From Paraburkholderia hospita (GTDB lineage Bacteria; Pseudomonadota; Gammaproteobacteria; Burkholderiales; Burkholderiaceae): 64,000 nt of DNA. Shown here in pieces: positions 44,644 to 52,827 of the stretch. How positions within the stretch are numbered: the first letter of the stretch is position 1; the number at the start of each line of letters is the position of its first letter. The notes below the pieces were generated by a model that was not told the DNA's origin, ran no database searches, and saw only the letters and a list, made by a program, of their open reading frames with translations. A program made the position numbers and the translations under genes. The stretch spans positions 661,511-725,510 of the forward strand of contig NZ_CP026109.1 of NCBI RefSeq assembly GCF_002902965.1, written 5' to 3'.

Positions 44644-44892
44644 CTACTGCTGCATTGCCTTCCTGACAACTTCACTTGCCTCTTTGTCGGCTTGCCTCTG
44701 TTCCGGCGTTTCTTCCTGTTCAAGCTTTTCAGGGGTGGTCCCGAGCAGATGCGCCTTAAATTCAAGCTCTTGCCGGTGTTCGGCTGTCTCCTGCATGTTG
44801 TGCTGATGGCGATCCCATGCGAGATAACCAAGGTAGCCTGCGATCGCGATCAGGAGGCCGATGATGGTCGACAGAAGTGCCTTATTGGTCAT
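44644..44892 (-). CDS. Small membrane protein between virB5 and virB6
   Basis: An 82-residue protein with one N-terminal membrane helix (LLSTIIGLLIAIAGYLGYLAW) and a Glu/Gln/Arg-rich helical tail. GGAGG precedes the ATG; the gene overlaps the virB5 end by 11 bases. In IncW and IncN operons this position holds an entry-exclusion gene, but the sequence does not match known EexN or TrbK well, so that role is only a suggestion. Confidence 0.65.
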   Translation of the reverse strand: MTNKALLSTIIGLLIAIAGYLGYLAWDRHQHNMQETAEHRQELEFKAHLLGTTPEKLEQEETPEQRQADKEASEVVRKAMQQ

Positions 44893-45559
44893 TGGGTCCT
44901 CCGAGGAAAGAGTTCTTGAATTCGCGGTCCCGTTGCTCTTGGGCAAGCCTGATTTCGTTCTCTTGCAACCGTGCCGTCACCTGCAGTCGCGTCTGGTCGT
45001 TCGTGACCATTGCCTCTTCGGCCGCTATACGGTTCTGCAGGTCGGCCTTCTGTGCAGGATCCTGCGTCATATTCGATAGCTGCATGAGCGACTGGATGTT
45101 GTTGAAACGCGCCACGATCGCGGTATATGCCTGCTCGTTCATCGCCTTGTTGGTCGCCAGCGTGTCGTAATAGCGTTGCTGACCGGCGGTTGCCGCGCCT
45201 GTCATGCCTTCCTGCTGTTCGATGATCCGCATCGACGAGCTGACGCCCGAAAGCCCCCCGGCCTTCGCCTGGATGTAGATGTCCTGCCATTCTTCGGGTA
45301 GATAGTTGCGCAGTGCGGGATTGTTGCTGATCAGACCGAGGCTACTGTTGCCGGTAAGTGCCTGGTACTGCGCCTCCTGATTCTGGACCTGCTGGATAAG
45401 CTGCCGTACCATCACCATCTGCTGTGCAAGCTCGGCCGGCGAGATGGTGGGAACCCCCTGGGCGTGCGCAGTCGCCGCGGCGCAGAAGACTGTCGCTACC
45501 ATGATGACGCGGGGCGGAATGGCCCGATACCGAGTCGGCACTGCGAGGTTGGATTTCAT
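44882..45559 (-). CDS. virB5: VirB5 minor pilin
   Basis: A 225-residue exported protein with signal peptide (VIMVATVFCAAATAHAQG) and the long helical VirB5/TraC fold (PAELAQQMVMVRQLIQQVQNQEAQYQAL, YLPEEWQDIYIQ). GGAGG lies five bases before the ATG at 45559. VirB5 sits at the pilus tip and aids attachment. Confidence 0.9.
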   Translation of the reverse strand: MKSNLAVPTRYRAIPPRVIMVATVFCAAATAHAQGVPTISPAELAQQMVMVRQLIQQVQNQEAQYQALTGNSSLGLISNNPALRNYLPEEWQDIYIQAKAGGLSGVSSSMRIIEQQEGMTGAATAGQQRYYDTLATNKAMNEQAYTAIVARFNNIQSLMQLSNMTQDPAQKADLQNRIAAEEAMVTNDQTRLQVTARLQENEIRLAQEQRDREFKNSFLGGPNDQ

Positions 45560-45583
45560 GGATTCCTCCATCACGTAAGACGT

Positions 45584-48154
45584 TCAGACAAGGGGCTCTT
45601 CGGTCATCTCGACATTTGCAGTCAAATAAATCGCAGTCAGCTCCAAGCGTTTACGCCCGAGCGCATCATGCAACTCTTCCGCCCACAGTTGCTCGTCGGC
45701 GCCATGCTTTGCGGTCAGACGAGTTCGCTGCCTGCGTTCGAACACGCGCAGGAGATACACCGGCAGCCACGCATTCGGGTCGTCGCCCATCTCAGCGCGT
45801 ACTTCATCGAGCATCAGCACGTTCTCCCGGTCGCCCGAGAAGACCGCGATCGCATCATCAAGGCCACTCAGGTCGAAACTGGCGAAGGCCGACTGGTTGC
45901 CCTGCTTTATCAGGAAGCGGCGCGACTGGGCCGTGAGTTTCCTGAACTCCTGGAATTCCTTTCGCGTCATGCCATCGCGCAGATAGGGCGCTTCTTCGGC
46001 AGCCGGGTCGGCAAGATAAATTTTGGTAGCAATGAGGCTGCGCAACGCCGGATACAGGTCTGCGGCCTTTTGAGCCTGCTCTGGCTGCTGCGTGACGAGC
46101 CCGATGAACTCACCTTCCTTGCGGCCGCTCGCGAGCGTCTCTTCGATCTGTTCACGGATCGTGCGGAACCGGATTGGCAGCCAGTATTCCTCGATGATCG
46201 TCGCCATCAACAGACCATCACGGCGCATCAGCGTCTTCAGGTGGAACAGCCAGGTGAACGCGGGTTCAGACGGTTCGTAGTTCTCGACAAGGAACGTCTC
46301 GACGTCGAAGCCGATGCAACGCTGTCCACTCATGTTCAGCGACAGGTTGGGCGGGTTGTCGAATACCCACCAGAAACGCCCCCCTTCCGACTTGCACCAG
46401 ATCGACAGTCGGGCATGCAGGCAGTCATCGCCCTCATCTGGAATGCTGTCCAGCAGGAGGCTGAAGCGGCGCAGACGCACGTCTTCGATGTCCATCACAG
46501 CATCAACAGCGTTGCGGCACTGCATTTTCTCCGCGGCGCTTAGGTCGATCCGGATCTGCTTGCCCTGATGGTCGACACCATTCCTGCGGCCACACAGTTC
46601 GACGAGACCGTAGAGAAACTCGCGATTCTCGGGCGCATCGGCGAGCTCAAACGGCGCCCAACCTGTAGGCTTGCCCTTTTCCAGATACACGTACACACCG
46701 CCCATGGCGCGGACAAAGACTTCCCACCCCCGGCCCTTGTCCAGCACGTACAGGAGCGGTTCGAACCGGAGCAGCATGCCGATGGCAGCAGCGATGAGCG
46801 TCGTTTTGCCTGTGCCGGTTGTTCCTTTGGCTTCGAAATGACCGGCCAGCTTTTCTGCTACGTTGATGTCGCCCAGACGCGTCGCATGGAAGTTGAAATT
46901 GAAGACGTTGGCGGCACTGGTGCGAAACGGAATGATTGCCGAACCATCACCGATCGGGTTGCCTTCAGCCTTGCCGGTCGAGTAGTCGTGGCACGCATGC
47001 ATCGCGGCGAAGTTTCGCGACGACTGAACCTTCGGCCGTGGCTTTACCTTCGCGCCAGGCACTTGGGAAAAATACGTGAACGGCGCCGAGCCGGTGGCAG
47101 TCATCCATTCGACGCCGCACTCGTTCAGCGAGCGGGACACGAACAAATCTCCATTCGCGATCGCTTCTTTTGCCGTTTCACCATAAATCACGGCCGCGCC
47201 GTGATACTCACCGAAGCTCAGTTCACCCGTGTTGACGTATCCCTGAGCCTCTCGCATTTCCTTGACTTGATGCTTCGCCTTGTCTCCGGCCGATTCCAGT
47301 TTGTTGATCGCGGAATCAACGGTGCGGTTGGCTTCGAACCCGGTCATGCAATTAAACGACTGCGTGATGGTAAATTCCATCGGCAGCGTCAGCAGTGGGT
47401 TCAACTGTCCCCAGCCTGGTTTGTCTGGAAAACCCCGCAAATCATGACAGGTCGCATGCTGGCGCGACGGCGTGACTCCCGGCCCACGAATGGCCACAGT
47501 GTTGTACCCGAAGTGAAGCCAACTGGAAGGGATGACGTCGGTACCCGGTTCGGCTGCGACCGGCACATCAGTCCAGGTTGCGTTGACCAGATCGCTCACA
47601 AAACCGTACTGTTTTGAGAACAGCATCTTTGTGCCGTTCATGTGCTGACGCTCGTACACCTCCAGCTGTTCAGCCTCATAGTCCACCAGGTGCAGCAGCG
47701 ACTGCTGCGCGAGCGATTCGATTTCCTTCAGTCCATCGTCAAAGTCGTCGTATTTCAGGATCAGCGACAGGTAGTAGCGGTTTTCGTAGAACCTGTCTTC
47801 ATTAAAGCGCCCGACATATTCCCGTGAGAACCACTGCATGAAACGTGGATTGAATCTGTAATTCCGATCAAAACTCACCAGCCGGCGGGTAAAGGTCGCG
47901 TGGTAACCTAGGCGCCCACCAAGATCACGTCCCAGCTTGCTGTACGTATCGGTGTCGCGGTCGAACATGCGCTCGATCGCGACGTTCTCATGTACTTCAA
48001 ACGGCACGCCGCGCTTGACCAGCGTCACCATGAAGCGGTTTCCCTCAAGATGCTGCACGTGTTTCTTAACCGGATGACCAAACTTCGGCATCCAGTCTTC
48101 GATTGCACCGAGGCTGCCGAGCACGTCACTCGAAATTTCAGGCTTGCGTGTCAT
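45584..48154 (-). CDS. virB4: VirB4 secretion ATPase
   Basis: An 856-residue ATPase. The N-terminal CagE/TrbE/VirB4 domain is followed by a Walker A near residue 440 (GTTGTGKTTLIAAAIGML) and a later Walker B region (GLLMATIIEEYWLPI), and the QQPEQAQKAADLYPALRSLIATKIYL segment typical of VirB4. The ATG overlaps the virB3 stop (ATGA). It supports pilus biogenesis and substrate handling. Confidence 0.94.
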   Translation of the reverse strand: MTRKPEISSDVLGSLGAIEDWMPKFGHPVKKHVQHLEGNRFMVTLVKRGVPFEVHENVAIERMFDRDTDTYSKLGRDLGGRLGYHATFTRRLVSFDRNYRFNPRFMQWFSREYVGRFNEDRFYENRYYLSLILKYDDFDDGLKEIESLAQQSLLHLVDYEAEQLEVYERQHMNGTKMLFSKQYGFVSDLVNATWTDVPVAAEPGTDVIPSSWLHFGYNTVAIRGPGVTPSRQHATCHDLRGFPDKPGWGQLNPLLTLPMEFTITQSFNCMTGFEANRTVDSAINKLESAGDKAKHQVKEMREAQGYVNTGELSFGEYHGAAVIYGETAKEAIANGDLFVSRSLNECGVEWMTATGSAPFTYFSQVPGAKVKPRPKVQSSRNFAAMHACHDYSTGKAEGNPIGDGSAIIPFRTSAANVFNFNFHATRLGDINVAEKLAGHFEAKGTTGTGKTTLIAAAIGMLLRFEPLLYVLDKGRGWEVFVRAMGGVYVYLEKGKPTGWAPFELADAPENREFLYGLVELCGRRNGVDHQGKQIRIDLSAAEKMQCRNAVDAVMDIEDVRLRRFSLLLDSIPDEGDDCLHARLSIWCKSEGGRFWWVFDNPPNLSLNMSGQRCIGFDVETFLVENYEPSEPAFTWLFHLKTLMRRDGLLMATIIEEYWLPIRFRTIREQIEETLASGRKEGEFIGLVTQQPEQAQKAADLYPALRSLIATKIYLADPAAEEAPYLRDGMTRKEFQEFRKLTAQSRRFLIKQGNQSAFASFDLSGLDDAIAVFSGDRENVLMLDEVRAEMGDDPNAWLPVYLLRVFERRQRTRLTAKHGADEQLWAEELHDALGRKRLELTAIYLTANVEMTEEPLV

Positions 48155-48591
48155 GACTCCTCCGGCTCAAGCTCGTGCAGGCGACTCACGCCGCGTGGCA
48201 AGGGTTTGAGGAAAATCCGATAGACCCGGCGCTGTCGTCCATAGCGTAGCGGTGCGAGGGTTACAGTGTTGCCAAAGCGGGGGGCTGCTCGCCTGGAGTT
48301 GACCAACGCACGAAGCTTCAGTGTCCAGAAATAGGCGCGGCAGCGCATCTCGAGCCACATGATTCGCAGACCCTGATCGTCCGTTTCGCATACGTGCTTG
48401 AAGTACATCAGCACCGGCACACCGAGAAACACGAACAGAAGTCCACCAGGACCGACTACGAAGGCGATGAGCACACCCGCGAACATCGACGATACGACCA
48501 CCACCAACATCGCCATGTAGGGAACGCCCCAGATTGTCGCCGTGCGGCCAAGACCGTTGAAGCCAGGATAGCGAGCTTTTTCGTCCAACAT
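48151..48591 (-). CDS. virB3: VirB3 inner-membrane protein
   Basis: A 146-residue protein with two N-terminal membrane helices (MAMLVVVVSSMFAGVLIAFV, GGLLFVFLGVPVLMYF) and the VirB3-like opening FNGLGRTATIWGVPY and HVCETDDQGLRIMWLE. The C-terminus is basic. It overlaps virB4 by four bases and works with it. Confidence 0.9.
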   Translation of the reverse strand: MLDEKARYPGFNGLGRTATIWGVPYMAMLVVVVSSMFAGVLIAFVVGPGGLLFVFLGVPVLMYFKHVCETDDQGLRIMWLEMRCRAYFWTLKLRALVNSRRAAPRFGNTVTLAPLRYGRQRRVYRIFLKPLPRGVSRLHELEPEES

Positions 48592-48600
48592 GGCATATGC

Positions 48601-48963
48601 TCAGCTGAACAGGTTCCACAAATAGGGGGCAAGCACACCCACCACGGCACCCACCACCGCGACCTTGCCGCCTAGTGTGATGAATTCGCTCCAGTGCGCG
48701 CGATCCGCCCAGCACTCGGCCCCTTTCCATAGCAGCACACACGATGCGCAGACCCCGAGGAAGGTGTAAAGCCAGATCCTGAATGTGTTCGCGCCCTGCG
48801 TCGCCGAATCCAGACCGCCCCCAGCAAGCACAGGTTGCGGGCCAACGATTGCTCCGAGCAGCAATGCCACGTATAGCGCATCGACAAACCGTCGCAATTT
48901 TCCTAAAAATACACATTTACTACGTCGTACTAATTTAATAGGTCTGGATCTATCGTGATACAT
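48601..48963 (-). CDS. virB2: VirB2 major pilin
   Basis: A 120-residue prepilin: long basic leader, hydrophobic segment (ALYVALLLGAIVGPQPVLAGG, cleavage after VLA) and a mature hydrophobic pilin with two helices (FRIWLYTFLGVCASCVLLWKGAE, VAVVGAVVGVLAPYLW). Start at 48963 follows GGAGG by five bases. The mature form of about 70 residues matches VirB2 pilins. Confidence 0.88.
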   Translation of the reverse strand: MYHDRSRPIKLVRRSKCVFLGKLRRFVDALYVALLLGAIVGPQPVLAGGGLDSATQGANTFRIWLYTFLGVCASCVLLWKGAECWADRAHWSEFITLGGKVAVVGAVVGVLAPYLWNLFS

Positions 48964-49005
48964 TGACTCCTCCATTGGGTTGAATTTACCGCCCGGGCGG
49001 TTTTA

Positions 49006-49671
49006 TCACTTGCATGTTCCTTCGTCGCAATGGTAGTCGCCAAAGGCATCCCACGCGGGGTGCGACTCGCTGCGATTACTGCCAGGGCTGACGGTCTTCT
49101 TGATGTCGGGGATCCGGATGGTTCCGGGTCCATCTCCGACCTGTGCATCGGGCATGCGCCCCGTAACAACACGTATCGCGGGAACGACATCGGTCGAGTC
49201 AGTCAAAGAACGAGCGCCGGCGACCACGCGCTGAACGTAGCTAGTGCCGCGATAGTCCTCGACGAGACCACGCGTGAAATTGCCGCTGTAGTAACAGCTG
49301 ATTGCGGCCCGAAGCGCCGAGGCACCTTGCCCCTTCGCTACGACTGCCCTGTCGTAGCAGTCATGCAGAATCGCACTGCCAGCTCGCAGATTCGCACACG
49401 GGTCAAAAGCGGTCTCGTAAGTCAGCCCGTAGCGGGCGAGGTTGACCGACTTGACCTGTGTTAGGCCAACACTGAAATTGACCCTTCGCGCAGCTAGGGC
49501 ATGAGCTGTCGCGATAGCTTCAGTAAGGTCGTGCGGCTGCCGCTCGAGATGGCCTCCGACTACGCCGATAGCATAAGGATTGAATCCGGATTCGGTCCGT
49601 ACCACGGCTTCCATAGTGGAGGCGTGAACTATCGGTGCACATTGCTGAGCCAACACGGCGAAATCAAGCAT
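49006..49671 (-). CDS. virB1: VirB1 lytic transglycosylase
   Basis: A 221-residue SLT-domain enzyme: catalytic Glu in MEAVVRTESGFNPYAIG, the FSVGLTQVKSVNLARYGL motif, and DPCANLRAGSAILHDCYDRA plus AISCYYSGNF. It opens peptidoglycan for channel assembly. First gene of the operon; no clear signal peptide at this start, so a start upstream or another export route may apply. Confidence 0.92.
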   Translation of the reverse strand: MLDFAVLAQQCAPIVHASTMEAVVRTESGFNPYAIGVVGGHLERQPHDLTEAIATAHALAARRVNFSVGLTQVKSVNLARYGLTYETAFDPCANLRAGSAILHDCYDRAVVAKGQGASALRAAISCYYSGNFTRGLVEDYRGTSYVQRVVAGARSLTDSTDVVPAIRVVTGRMPDAQVGDGPGTIRIPDIKKTVSPGSNRSESHPAWDAFGDYHCDEGTCK

Positions 49672-50149
49672 AACGCGCTCCCTTGCCTCTGCCTCATGTC
49701 CGGCGGCCGCTAGACAGGATGACGACTATAGTCATTGCAGACCTCACAGGTTTCAATAAGCTTTATGAACGACACGGAAACTCGTACGCCGATGCCGACC
49801 GTTCCACCTCACCTACCCTTTGCGACCAGCCGACGGCTTTTCCGACAGCAGCACTTACGCGCCTGTGTTCAGCTGATTTTGGACGCCAGCATCCACTCCT
49901 AACGAAGCCGCTGCGTTGCGTGCCCATGACTTCCCTTCAGGCGCTCTTTCAATACTCCATTCACGATATTGCGGTGTATCCCATGCTTCTTCGCCCAGCT
50001 CACATCGCAGGCGCCATCGGATCAAACTCTTGCGAGGCTTCTCTCCAAGGGTTTTGAATGGGATACAAGCACCCCTATACTGAGCAAGGTTGTTCATCTT
50101 CATACAAGATAGGCACGTTTGTGCCAATAGTCAATATTTAGGCACATTT
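49672..50149. other. Control region between virB1 and the Xre-type gene
   Basis: A divergent intergenic stretch of 478 bp that should hold the virB promoter. A minus-strand ORF of 90 codons (49855-50127, MAQTCLSCMKMNN...) has some coding look, such as KSLIRWRLRCELGEEAW, but no ribosome site or family; it overlaps the Xre operator and is not called. A short palindrome TGACGACTATAGTCA lies near 49730. Confidence 0.4.
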
Positions 50150-50154
50150 ATGCC
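50112..50154. promoter_or_regulatory. Paired operators at the Xre-type gene start
   Basis: Two 14-bp palindromes, GGCACGTTTGTGCC at 50112-50125 and GGCACATTTATGCC at 50141-50154, are spaced 29 bases centre to centre (close to three helical turns). The second covers the ATG. This is a classic autorepressor arrangement. Confidence 0.75.
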
Positions 50155-50542
50155 AGAAACTTTTGGTGCCAGGCTAATTACCGAACGCGAACGGCTGGGA
50201 CTAGCACAGGGCGATATGCAGTCAATTGTCGGTGTCAGTCGTCGCGCGCAATTTAATTACGAACAGTCTGTACGGCTACCCGATGTCGGTTATCTAGCTG
50301 CTCTTGCGACGCATGGCTTCGACCTCACGTACCTAGTAACTGGAAGGCGGGCGCCTCGCCACGGTTCCATAGACGAAGACTTGTTGCGGCACGTACTTAT
50401 TGCAATCGACAACGCGCTTCCCGTCGAGCCGATCAACGCGGCGAAGAAGGCAAAACTCGTCGCGCTCGTCTATCAAAGCGCCTCGGAAACCGGTCAGGTC
50501 GATCCACTTCTGGTTCGAAAGGCTATTGACCTCGCCTCCTGA
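50150..50542 (+). CDS. Xre-family transcriptional regulator
   Basis: A 130-residue protein with an N-terminal helix-turn-helix (FGARLITERERLGLAQGDMQSIVGVSRRAQFNYEQSVRLPDVGYLAALATHGFDLTYLVTGRR) in which the cro/C1 fold ends in the phage-like YLVTGRR box. The C-terminal 60 residues are helical and may form the dimer. No ribosome site precedes the ATG, which lies in an operator. It may control the divergent T4SS operon or its own neighbours (inference). Confidence 0.85.
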   Translation: MPETFGARLITERERLGLAQGDMQSIVGVSRRAQFNYEQSVRLPDVGYLAALATHGFDLTYLVTGRRAPRHGSIDEDLLRHVLIAIDNALPVEPINAAKKAKLVALVYQSASETGQVDPLLVRKAIDLAS

Positions 50543-50556
50543 AAGATCTTGGTTAC

Positions 50557-51339
50557 TCAACTTACGTCTCCCGGAATGCATTGTGTCGCGCGAAAAGCGA
50601 GCGCCCGAATGCCTGCGTTTGCTAGCGAGGCACGGATCCGCCTCGCGAATTCAACTGCGTGCGGTCCATCGCCGTGCAGACATAGCGTTTTCGGGTTGAT
50701 GTTGATCCAGGTATCATCCAATGTTTTTACGCGGCCATCACTTGCCATGCCGATGGCCTGCTCGCACGCCAGTACATCGCTCTCAAGTACCGCATTCGGA
50801 TAAGAACGAGGAACGAGCTTACCCTCTCGCGTATACGCCCGGTCGGCAAACCCTTCGTCAATCGCAACCAGTCCTTCGTCACGTGCAATACACACGAGTT
50901 GACCGCCAGCGAGACCAAACACTGCCAGTTCGGCATCCATGTCTCGAACCGCACGCACAATGGCGCGGGCAATATCTGCATCTTCCTCGGCCTGGTTGTA
51001 CAACGCGCCGTGCGGCTTCACATGCGCGAGCCGGCCGCCAAGCCCGGCGACCACCGCAGCCAGTGCTCCCGTCTGATATTGCACACCCGCATATACCTCA
51101 TCAGGGGACAAAGTCATGCTCGCCCTGCCAAAATTCTCGCGGTCCGGGAAACTTGGGTGCGCACCAATCGCGACACCTCTGCGAATTGCCTCATTCGTGA
51201 CGCGGCGCATGGTTAGTGGATCGCCGGCATGCCACCCACACGCGACGTTGGCCGACGTGGCGTACTCGAGCAGTTCGCTGTCGTGTCCAAACCCTTCACC
51301 CAAGTCAACATTCAGATCAATTGTTTTCGCGCACATCAT
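50557..51339 (-). CDS. pxpA: 5-oxoprolinase subunit A (LamB/YcsF family)
   Basis: A 260-residue barrel protein with LamB/YcsF landmarks DLNVDLGEGFGHD, SANVACGWHAGDP, GVAIGAHPSFPDRENFGR and VKPHGALYN, and the C-terminal CLHGDGPHAVEFA. PxpA works with PxpB and PxpC to open 5-oxoproline using ATP. Neither partner is in the window, so it is an orphan. Start at 51339 follows AGGAG by seven bases. Confidence 0.9.
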   Translation of the reverse strand: MMCAKTIDLNVDLGEGFGHDSELLEYATSANVACGWHAGDPLTMRRVTNEAIRRGVAIGAHPSFPDRENFGRASMTLSPDEVYAGVQYQTGALAAVVAGLGGRLAHVKPHGALYNQAEEDADIARAIVRAVRDMDAELAVFGLAGGQLVCIARDEGLVAIDEGFADRAYTREGKLVPRSYPNAVLESDVLACEQAIGMASDGRVKTLDDTWININPKTLCLHGDGPHAVEFARRIRASLANAGIRALAFRATQCIPGDVS

Positions 51340-51349
51340 CTGTCGACTC

Positions 51350-51637
51350 CTATTCTGACTCGCAGCTACCACCGGTGCGAACCATGCTGTCACCGATAAA
51401 GGTGTTGTCGAACTCGCATAGCTGGTGGTCCACGCGAACGTGTGTAGCCCATTCAGCGGCTACACCCGCTCTCCACGGCAACAGAACGTCGGCGCGCTCG
51501 CCGTTAGACAAATGAACCGTACCGACGCCAATAAGCACTCCATACGTGATGAAGACAATCAAAAATGCCACGCACGAGCGCACGTATGCCGCTATCCGCG
51601 GATAGTGCCACTGACTTCGATCAGATCGAGTGGGCAT
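51350..51637 (-). CDS. Small membrane protein (uncertain)
   Basis: A 95-residue ORF with one strong membrane helix (CVAFLIVFITYGVLIGVGTVHL) and an otherwise hydrophilic tail with two Cys. Its first 15 codons overlap the end of the TRAP binding-protein gene. No ribosome site is clear; an internal GTG is possible. It could be a shortened small TRAP permease subunit, but the length is too short for DctQ. Confidence 0.45.
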   Translation of the reverse strand: MPTRSDRSQWHYPRIAAYVRSCVAFLIVFITYGVLIGVGTVHLSNGERADVLLPWRAGVAAEWATHVRVDHQLCEFDNTFIGDSMVRTGGSCESE

Positions 51638-52656
51638 GAGTCTTGCGCCGCAGGCGCCTCCCGGTTCTGAAACGCTTTAATGATCCCGGCGTCGCCGAGT
51701 GAAACTCGCGATAACCATTCACGAACTCGCGCCTCGCCAGCTTTATGAAGTCGCGTGTTCAACTCTGCATCGAATGTTGAGTTGACGACTACTCCTGCTC
51801 GCTGCATTTCGGCGTAGTTCGCTTGAATCCGAGCAGGAAGGGACCTCCACTGCGCGCGTCCCGCATTCATCGCCACCTCGTCAAGCTCACGCCTAGTTTT
51901 CTCTGGCAGTACGTCGTAGCGCGCCCGGCTCATCACCACAAATGACACGGGGTATGCATAGTGGATGGCATTGAAATTCGACAGATCCGCCTGGAGCGAC
52001 CTTCCCACTGCCCCATCACCCGACGACAAAACTGCGTCAATGCCACCGACGCGCAACTGCCACTCGACGTCCCGGATGGGCAGCGTAGTTGCGTGAGCCC
52101 CGAGCGCCCCCATGACGGCAGCTGAAGATTTGTCGTATGTCCGTACGCGAAGATTTGCGATGTCTCCAATGGCTGCCACGGGCTGACGGGTCCAAAGCCC
52201 GGTGGGGGGCCAAGGGGATATGAAAAGCAGATGCAACCCTGCACGCGACAGAGCACGTTGGTATGCTGGTCCCGCCAGGCATGCTAGGCGTCCAGACTCC
52301 TCGACCGAGTTAACCATGAAAGGCAACGTCGGCAATTCGAAGATCGGATCGAAGGATGCCAAGGTCCCAGCGAACACGTCCGCGACCTGTACGCTGTCGC
52401 CGAGCACCGCCGCCACGAGATCGGTTGCTGCAGCCATATCCCTGGATTCGATCCGGCCAGTAAGAGCACCTCCCGTCTGTCTAGCCAATGCCGTCGCGAA
52501 GGACTCAACTCCTCTGCCCGCCACCGTATCCGCCGGATGGTCGGAGGCGATGGTCCATGTCTGGTCTGCATACACTACCTCGTCTGCCAGTTCGCTCGCA
52601 AAAGCAATGACCAGCACTGTATGCCTAATGAGTTGTCCTAATCTGGAGAAATTCAT
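51592..52656 (-). CDS. TRAP-type transporter substrate-binding protein (DctP)
   Basis: A 354-residue periplasmic protein with an N-terminal leader (LIRHTVLVIAFASELADEVVYA) and DctP features: LPTLPFMVNSVEE, a central LRVRTYDKSSAAVMGALGAHATTLP segment and YAYPVSFVVMSRARYDVLPEKTRRELDE. The usual membrane partners (DctQ, DctM) are not in the window, so it may use a distant permease. The start is uncertain; an upstream ATG (52731) gives a less likely N-terminus. Confidence 0.85.
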   Translation of the reverse strand: MNFSRLGQLIRHTVLVIAFASELADEVVYADQTWTIASDHPADTVAGRGVESFATALARQTGGALTGRIESRDMAAATDLVAAVLGDSVQVADVFAGTLASFDPIFELPTLPFMVNSVEESGRLACLAGPAYQRALSRAGLHLLFISPWPPTGLWTRQPVAAIGDIANLRVRTYDKSSAAVMGALGAHATTLPIRDVEWQLRVGGIDAVLSSGDGAVGRSLQADLSNFNAIHYAYPVSFVVMSRARYDVLPEKTRRELDEVAMNAGRAQWRSLPARIQANYAEMQRAGVVVNSTFDAELNTRLHKAGEARVREWLSRVSLGDAGIIKAFQNREAPAAQDSCPLDLIEVSGTIRG

Positions 52657-52827
52657 CAAGGCTGTTCCACAAAGGCGACCGCATCCCGCGGTAAGCGGAT
52701 AATCAGATCTGGTAGAAGCAACTTTAGCCAAGAACGCGATGTCAGAACCAACCGGATTTTGACATTCACAAGCAACCGATTTTTTGATATGGTTTCAGGC
52801 TAACCGTGACAAACGCTATCGCGCAAG

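Noticed and set aside
45464..47617. Two plus-strand ORFs of about 350 codons
   Set aside because: Antisense to virB4; composition follows from its codons.
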